NCBI GenBank assembly: GCA_009711765.1
Contig: VEND01000009.1
Span: 1 to 64,000 of the forward strand
DNA: 64,000 nt
Source: Bacillota bacterium
GTDB taxonomy: Bacteria; Bacillota; Clostridia; Tissierellales; MES13
Direction of reading: 5' to 3'
Made by a program: the position numbers and the translations under genes. Positions 57,764 through 64,000 of this stretch are shown here, piece by piece; position 1 is the stretch's first letter, and each line of letters starts with the position of its first letter. The notes under the pieces are model-generated. The model saw only the letters and a list, made by a program, of their open reading frames with translations, had not been told where the DNA came from and made no database searches.

Positions 57764-58525
57764 TTAGTTTAAATTAATTAAGTCATCCATATTGTAAAAA
57801 CCAGGTTCCTTTTTATATAAAAATTTTGCTGCTTTTATAGAACCGGCTGCAAATATTTTCTTTGAGGATGCTATATGTTTCACTTCTAAAACTTCATCAT
57901 CCCCTGCATAAATAACAGAATGTTCACCTACTATAGAACCACCTCGTATTGAATGGATGCCTATTTCTTCTTCTCTTCTTTTTTCCTTAGTACCATATCT
58001 ACCAAAAACATATTCCTTAGAATTATTTAATTCTTCATTTATTTCCTTTGCTATCATGTAAGCTGTTCCACTAGGGGAGTCAAGCTTATGTTTGTGGTGT
58101 TTTTCAATTATTTCAATATCAAAACTCTCATGTAATACTTTAGTTGCTTTTTTTACTAAACTATTTAGTACATTTATTCCTAAAGACATATTAGCTGAGA
58201 AAAAAATGGGTATTTTTTTACTAGCTGTTTTAATATTTTCTAAATCTTGATTAGTAAATCCAGTAGTGGCTATTACAACACCGATATTTTTTTCTAAGGC
58301 ATAGTCTAAAAGACCAGTTAAGTAATAAGGATTTGAAAAATCAATAATAACGTCTACTTTTTCTTTACATTTAAATATATCTTCATAGACTGGAAAGATA
58401 TTAGTAATTTTATCAGGATGTCTATCTACACCTGCAACTGCCTCCATGTTTTCTTGAGCTTTTATTTCATCTGCAAGAACCTGACCCATTTTTCCATTGC
58501 ATCCATTTAATAATATTTTAAGCAT
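57764..58525 (-). CDS. dapB: 4-hydroxy-tetrahydrodipicolinate reductase
   Basis: NGCNGKMGQVL, EKHHKHKLDSPSGTA. Confidence 0.95.
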   Translation of the reverse strand: MLKILLNGCNGKMGQVLADEIKAQENMEAVAGVDRHPDKITNIFPVYEDIFKCKEKVDVIIDFSNPYYLTGLLDYALEKNIGVVIATTGFTNQDLENIKTASKKIPIFFSANMSLGINVLNSLVKKATKVLHESFDIEIIEKHHKHKLDSPSGTAYMIAKEINEELNNSKEYVFGRYGTKEKRREEEIGIHSIRGGSIVGEHSVIYAGDDEVLEVKHIASSKKIFAAGSIKAAKFLYKKEPGFYNMDDLINLN

Positions 58526-58531
58526 ATATAA

Positions 58532-59419
58532 TTACCTCCTTGGGTTAAGTCCATATAAGTTCATTTCATTAATTAATTTACTTTTATTATCATCTGACAT
58601 TTCAGTTAAAGGTAATCTTAAATCTCCAGCTTCCATACCTAAAAGATTCATTGCAGTTTTTATAGGTATAGGATTGGTTTCTATAAATAAAGCATCAATT
58701 AAGCCTTTCATGTCTAGTTGTAATTCCCTTGACTTTTTAACGTTACCTTTTAGATAACTTATAACCATATTATGTGTGTCTTTAGGTAAAATATTAGCTA
58801 CTACCGAAATAACTCCAACTCCACCTAATGATAATAATGGAACTATCATATCATCATTACCTGAGTAAATATTAAAATCATCTTCACACAATCTTGCTAT
58901 TTCAGCTACTTGACTAATATTACCACTTGCTTCTTTAACAGCCTTTATATTTGGATGTTTAGATAATTCTAATAATGTGTTAGGTAAAACATTAACACCA
59001 GTTCTTCCAGGCACATTATATACAATAATAGGTATATTTACCTTATCAGCAATTGCATTATAATGTTTTATTAACCCCTTTTGAGTTGTTTTATTATAGT
59101 ATGGAGTTACAATTAATAAACCATCAACGCCAACTTTTTCTGCATATTCGCTTAATTCTATAGCATGTGCTGTGTTATTACTGCCTGTGCCTGCGATAAC
59201 GGGGATTCTTTTATTAATTTTATCAACAGTATATTTTATAACTTCTTTTTGTTCTGTATCACTCATAGTGGAAGCTTCACCTGTAGTTCCACAAATAATA
59301 ATAGCATCAGTTTCTTCTTTTACATGCCAATCTAATAATTCTCCTAGCTTTTGATAATCGATTTTGTCATTTTTATATGGAGTAACGATAGCAACGCCTG
59401 AGCCTTTAAATAAATTCAT
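58532..59419 (-). CDS. dapA: 4-hydroxy-tetrahydrodipicolinate synthase
   Basis: [31 protein letters not shown]. Confidence 0.96.
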   Translation of the reverse strand: MNLFKGSGVAIVTPYKNDKIDYQKLGELLDWHVKEETDAIIICGTTGEASTMSDTEQKEVIKYTVDKINKRIPVIAGTGSNNTAHAIELSEYAEKVGVDGLLIVTPYYNKTTQKGLIKHYNAIADKVNIPIIVYNVPGRTGVNVLPNTLLELSKHPNIKAVKEASGNISQVAEIARLCEDDFNIYSGNDDMIVPLLSLGGVGVISVVANILPKDTHNMVISYLKGNVKKSRELQLDMKGLIDALFIETNPIPIKTAMNLLGMEAGDLRLPLTEMSDDNKSKLINEMNLYGLNPRR

Positions 59420-59434
59420 AATATTCCTCCCCTT

Positions 59435-60442
59435 TTAAATAAAATATTCTTGTAATAATAATTCAGCAATTTGCACTGTGTTAGTGGCTGCACCTTTTCT
59501 TATATTATCTGCTACAACCCACATATTAACACCATTTTCTATACTGTAATCTCTACGTATTCTACCAATATAAACATCATCTGTTCCTTCAGCATTTGTA
59601 GCTAAGGGATAAATGTTTTTTCTAGGGTCGTCTTGAATTATTATACCTTCTGTACTTTTTAGTTTTTCAATTAAATCTTTAATTTCAAAACTATTATTAA
59701 ATTCAATATTAACTGAAACACTATGTCCGTAGTTAACAGGAACCCTTACTGCAGTTGTTGTAATTTTAAGATCATGATCATTTAATATTTTTTTAGTTTC
59801 TTCTATCATTTTCATTTCTTCTTTTGTGTAATCATTATCCATAAAAACATCAATATGAGGTAGACAGTTAAATGCAATTTGATGAGGATATTTTTTGTTT
59901 TCTAATCCTTTAATTCCATTTTCAAGGTCTTTCATTCCACCAACACCTGAGCCAGATACTGCTTGATATGTTGAAAAAATTATTCTTTTAATACCAAAGG
60001 CGTCGTTTAAAGGTTTTAAGGGAACAACACATTGAATAGTTGAACAGTTTGGATTAGAAATAATACCCTTATGCCATTTAATATCTTCTGGATTTACTTC
60101 TGGTACTACAAGGGGAATATCCTTATCCATTCTCCAAGCACTACTATTATCAACTACAATAACTCCATTATCTCTAGCAATTGGTGCAAATTTTTTACTT
60201 ATTTCGCCTCCTGCTGAAAATAATGCTATATCAATATCTTTATTAAAGGAATTTTCAGTAAGTTCTTCTACTTCATATTCTTTATTATTAAATTTAACTT
60301 TTTTACCTGCAGATCTTTTTGATGCGAATAAATAAAGATTTTTAATAGGGAAATTTCTTTCTTGTAAAACTTCAAGAAAAGTTCTACCTACCATTCCAGT
60401 TGCTCCAACAATTGCTACATTTACTTTAGACATCAATATCAC
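59435..60442 (-). CDS. asd: Aspartate-semialdehyde dehydrogenase
   Basis: VGATGMVGRTFLEVL, ISNPNCSTIQ. Confidence 0.95.
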   Translation of the reverse strand: MILMSKVNVAIVGATGMVGRTFLEVLQERNFPIKNLYLFASKRSAGKKVKFNNKEYEVEELTENSFNKDIDIALFSAGGEISKKFAPIARDNGVIVVDNSSAWRMDKDIPLVVPEVNPEDIKWHKGIISNPNCSTIQCVVPLKPLNDAFGIKRIIFSTYQAVSGSGVGGMKDLENGIKGLENKKYPHQIAFNCLPHIDVFMDNDYTKEEMKMIEETKKILNDHDLKITTTAVRVPVNYGHSVSVNIEFNNSFEIKDLIEKLKSTEGIIIQDDPRKNIYPLATNAEGTDDVYIGRIRRDYSIENGVNMWVVADNIRKGAATNTVQIAELLLQEYFI

Positions 60443-60510
60443 TCTCCTTTTTGTTATAATTGTTTAATAATATATATTACTAAGAATTTAAAAAAATACA
60501 AAACTTAAGG

Positions 60511-61725
60511 TTATAAGTTAAATTCTTCAGAAATTAATTTTACTGCACTACATTTTCCTTCAGTATTAATAGCGTAAGAAATTCTTATTTCAGAAGTAGT
60601 AACTAGTTTAAATTCAATGTTATTTTCTGAGAAGATTTTAAATATTTTAGCAGCAACACCAGGTACATCTCTCATTCCTAGACCAACTACTGAAATTTTT
60701 GTAATATCCTTTTGTATTTCTGTGTTAATATCCTTAAATTTTTCTTTGAAACTCTCAGTTAGTCTTTTTATTAAATTTATACTATCCTCTGGTGCTGTAA
60801 AAGATACATTAATATAGCCATTAGTAGGAGCAGTTTGGCTAATCATGTCAATATTCACACTATTTTCAGCAAGTTTTTGGAAAATTAATGATATATTTTT
60901 ATTATCATAAGGAATATTATTAATTGTTACCATTAAATCATCATCTGATACTGTTAGACCAGTTATAACTTTTTCTTCCATAGTATTATCAAACTCCTTT
61001 ATATAAGTTCCTTTTTTTTCGCTAGTACTTAATGCTACATAAATAGGTACACAATACTTTTGCCCTATTTCAACTGCTCTAGATTCCATTATATTTGCTC
61101 CTAAACTGGCCATTTCTAGCATTTCTTCATAACATATATAATCTAACTTTTTTGAATTAGGATATTGTCTAGGATCTACACTATAAACGCCGTCTACATC
61201 TGTATATATTTCACAGGAGCTATTAAGTTTAGCAGCTAAAGCAACTGCAGTTGTATCAGAACCACCTCGTCCTAATGTGGTGATATCACCTTTATTATTA
61301 ATACCTTGAAACCCAGCTACAACAACTATTTTTCCGTCATTTAAATAGTTATTAACTTTTTTTATATCTATATCAGAAATTTTCGCTTTAGTATGAATAT
61401 CATTAGTAACAATACCAGCTTGAAATCCTGTTAAAGATATAGAATCATAGCCCATTTCTTTTAAAGTCATTGAGAGTAAGGATATAGTTACTTGCTCTCC
61501 AGTGGAAACAAGCATATCAAGTTCTCGTTTACAAGGTTCTTTAGTGACCTCTTTAGCCATGTTGATTAAATTATCAGTTGATTTTCCCATCGCAGAAACA
61601 ACAACTACTACGTTGTTACCCTGTTTTTTTCTTTTTATAATTCTTTTTGCAACTGATTTAATATTATCAATGGTACCGATAGAAGTACCACCATATTTCT
61701 GTACAATAGTTGTCAAATACATCAC
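60511..61725 (-). CDS. lysC: Aspartate kinase
   Basis: VQKYGGTSIG, LGRGGSDTTAVALA, ACT domains. Confidence 0.95.
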   Translation of the reverse strand: MMYLTTIVQKYGGTSIGTIDNIKSVAKRIIKRKKQGNNVVVVVSAMGKSTDNLINMAKEVTKEPCKRELDMLVSTGEQVTISLLSMTLKEMGYDSISLTGFQAGIVTNDIHTKAKISDIDIKKVNNYLNDGKIVVVAGFQGINNKGDITTLGRGGSDTTAVALAAKLNSSCEIYTDVDGVYSVDPRQYPNSKKLDYICYEEMLEMASLGANIMESRAVEIGQKYCVPIYVALSTSEKKGTYIKEFDNTMEEKVITGLTVSDDDLMVTINNIPYDNKNISLIFQKLAENSVNIDMISQTAPTNGYINVSFTAPEDSINLIKRLTESFKEKFKDINTEIQKDITKISVVGLGMRDVPGVAAKIFKIFSENNIEFKLVTTSEIRISYAINTEGKCSAVKLISEEFNL

Positions 61726-61741
61726 CTCATTTTAAAATAAA

Positions 61742-61950
61742 AAAACAGCCATGAGCATAGAGGGCTCATGACTGTAATATACAGTAATAATGGCCCCAAC
61801 GTGTATTAAGCGCTCCATTAAAAGATTGGGCTTTCAATTAATAGCAGTACTGCACTTATTAAGTACAGTCCCAACACATATTTAAATATGCATTTCGGCA
61901 GTGACACCTTTCTTACTAAAAGTAATACTAATTGTAACTGCAGCCTCTTT
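61742..61950 (-). promoter_or_regulatory. Lysine riboswitch (L-box) with terminator
   Basis: Minus strand AGAGGCTGCAGTTA...AAGGTGTCACTGCCGAAATGCA...TGTTGGG...; terminator CAGTCATGAGC..GCTCATGGCTG plus T-run; upstream of lysC. Confidence 0.92.
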
Positions 61951-62131
61951 AATACACTAAATTATATTTTAAAAAATTGTAACATTTTATTTGGGAACTG
62001 TCAAATGTTTATTTAATATTATTTTAATTATTTGTATATTCAATTCATATAATACATTAATTATATTTTATGGTTTTAAAATTTAAGATTTTAAAGTAGA
62101 ATATATATTAAATAGATTATAGGAGGGAAAT

Positions 62132-63277
62132 ATGAAATATTTAGATGAGATATCCGATTATACTAGTAAAGTAAGAAGAAAATTACATCAGATACCTGAA
62201 TTAGGGTTTAATGAATTCAAAACAAGGGATTATTTAAAAAAAGAATTAGAAAATTTCGAATTTGAAATTCATGATGTTGCAAAAACAGGAATTGTAGCAG
62301 TAAAAAGAGGTCTAAATAAAAACGCTATAGCTTTTAGAGCAGATATGGATGCTTTAGTAATAAAAGAAGAAAATGATTTATCCTTTAAGTCCAGACATGA
62401 AGGGAAAATGCATGCCTGTGGCCATGATGGACATATGGCTATAGTTTTAGGTTTTGCAAAATATTTATCAAAAATAGAAAAATTAAATAGAGATATTGTT
62501 TTAATATTTCAACCTGCAGAAGAAGGGCCAGGAGGAGCAGAGGTTATAGTAAATGAAGGAATATTAGAAAAATTTAATATAAAAGAAGTATTTGGGCTTC
62601 ACATTTTACCGGATGTTAAAGAAGGTAAGGTTGCAACTATACCTGGAGCAATGATGGCTAAAACAGGGGAAGTTGATATAACAATAAAGGGGAAAGGAGG
62701 ACATGGAGCAATACCTCAAAGTACTATCGATACTTTATATGCTACATCACAACTTATTAACAATTATCAAAGTATAATAAGTAGAAATATAAATCCAATT
62801 CAAGGTGCAGTTATGTCTATAGGAAAAATTAAAGGTGGACAAAGTAGAAATATTATAGCTGAAAAAGTAGAAATAGAAGGAATAATAAGAGCCTTTGATA
62901 CCGGAGTTTATGAATTAATAAAAAGAAGAATAAAAGAAATTAATGAAGGTATTAAGAAAATGTATGGTGTAAAAGTATTTATGGAAATAAGGGATATGTA
63001 TCCACCTGTAGTGAATGATAAAAAACTATATGATATATTTAAATCTGTTATTGATGAAGAAAAGTTAGAAAAATTAGAACCTATGATGATAAGTGAAGAC
63101 TTTTCATATTATCAAAGAGAAATTCCAGGATTATTTTTCATGTTAGGTTCAAGGAATGAAGAAAAAGATTTTATATATCCCCTTCATAATGCAAGATTTA
63201 ATTTTAATGAAGAAATTTTAGTTGAAGGTGTAAAAATATATATAAAAATATGTGAAGCTATGGAAATATTCATATAA
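62132..63277 (+). CDS. M20 amidohydrolase, probable N-acetyldiaminopimelate deacetylase
   Basis: RRKLHQIPELGFNEFKT, ACGHDGHMA, QPAEEGPGGA; next to lysine operon with DapH. Confidence 0.85.
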   Translation: MKYLDEISDYTSKVRRKLHQIPELGFNEFKTRDYLKKELENFEFEIHDVAKTGIVAVKRGLNKNAIAFRADMDALVIKEENDLSFKSRHEGKMHACGHDGHMAIVLGFAKYLSKIEKLNRDIVLIFQPAEEGPGGAEVIVNEGILEKFNIKEVFGLHILPDVKEGKVATIPGAMMAKTGEVDITIKGKGGHGAIPQSTIDTLYATSQLINNYQSIISRNINPIQGAVMSIGKIKGGQSRNIIAEKVEIEGIIRAFDTGVYELIKRRIKEINEGIKKMYGVKVFMEIRDMYPPVVNDKKLYDIFKSVIDEEKLEKLEPMMISEDFSYYQREIPGLFFMLGSRNEEKDFIYPLHNARFNFNEEILVEGVKIYIKICEAMEIFI

Positions 63278-63292
63278 AAAAGGGGGGGTAAA

Positions 63293-64000
63293 ATGGATGG
63301 AAAGAAAAAATCACCATCTGTTTTTGAGATTAACTTATTTTATTTAGTTATTGCAATTTTAGTTATTTTTATAGGAGCTTATGTTCAAAAGAAAGACATA
63401 TATAGTGGATTAGTTATAACTGAATATGTACTAATTTTACTACCAACAATTTTATATTTAAAGGTTAGAGGTTATAGTCTTAAAAGGGTTTTAAAATTAA
63501 ATAAACTTTCATTAAAACAAGGTTTATTAATACCATTAATAGTCCTTTTATCCTATCCAATAGGAGCTTTTTTAAATGCTATTATGGCTTTGATACTTAG
63601 CACATTTGGAGAATTAATACCACCGCCACTGCCAACTCCAACTTCAGGGGGGAGTTTCTTTATTGGGTTACTAGTAATTGCTTTATCACCCGGGATATGT
63701 GAAGAAATTATGTTTAGAGGTATGTTAATGAAAGCTTATGATAGAAAAGGAGTAAAAAATTCAATTATATTTTCAGCTATCTTATTTGGTGTCTTTCATT
63801 TTAATATTCAAAATTTATTAGGTCCAATATTTTTAGGGGTGTTATTTGGATATATAGTATATAAGACAAATTCTATATACTCATCTATCTTAGCCCATAC
63901 AACTAATAATGCTATAGCATGGACTTTAACATATTTTATCGGAAAATCTGGAATTGATCCTAGTAAAGCTAAAGAGGTCGGTATGCAAATGCCTTATACA
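63293..64000 (+). CDS. CPBP-family intramembrane metalloprotease (truncated by window end)
   Basis: SPGICEEIMFRGMLMKAY, GVFHFNIQNLLG, SILAHTTNNA; no stop before 64000. Confidence 0.88.
   Translation, partial: MDGKKKSPSVFEINLFYLVIAILVIFIGAYVQKKDIYSGLVITEYVLILLPTILYLKVRGYSLKRVLKLNKLSLKQGLLIPLIVLLSYPIGAFLNAIMALILSTFGELIPPPLPTPTSGGSFFIGLLVIALSPGICEEIMFRGMLMKAYDRKGVKNSIIFSAILFGVFHFNIQNLLGPIFLGVLFGYIVYKTNSIYSSILAHTTNNAIAWTLTYFIGKSGIDPSKAKEVGMQMPYT

Overview
AT-rich, low-GC Gram-positive chromosome segment from a spore-former of Clostridia type (alpha/beta SASP, PdaB-like deacetylase). It contains a complete ~36 kb contractile-tailed (PBSX/myovirus-like) prophage at about 16.8-52.7 kb. The prophage sits in the 3' end of an SSB-like OB-fold gene and is flanked by a perfect 253-bp direct repeat (16777-17029 = 52486-52738). 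Left host arm: pgsA, T-box-valS, folC, P-type ATPase, DUF4364, SASP, Na/Pi cotransporter, YibE/F, polysaccharide deacetylase, MurE-like ligase, SSB-like gene. Right host arm: an orphan Eco57I/CamA-like adenine methyltransferase, hpt, a lysine-riboswitch-controlled lysC-asd-dapA-dapB-dapH-aminotransferase operon, a divergent M20 deacetylase, and a CPBP protease cut by the window edge. The prophage joins a plasmid/ICE-like left module (tyrosine integrase, HTH replication protein, FtsK/SpoIIIE translocase, replication-relaxation protein) to a standard head-tail-lysis module. Best candidates for something undescribed: (1) a 915-aa protein with an RNA-polymerase-like GADFDSDQM motif (double-psi beta-barrel, YonO/QDE-1-like) next to a replication-initiator-like gene and three exact 34-bp-spaced iteron-like repeats, in a phage with no recognisable polymerase, primase or helicase; (2) a compact intergenic RNA (29322-29438) with a predicted loop-to-downstream pseudoknot; (3) several minus-strand promoter-like sequences in the same intergenic gaps. 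All calls come from reading the sequence and supplied ORFs; no database search or folding program was run.
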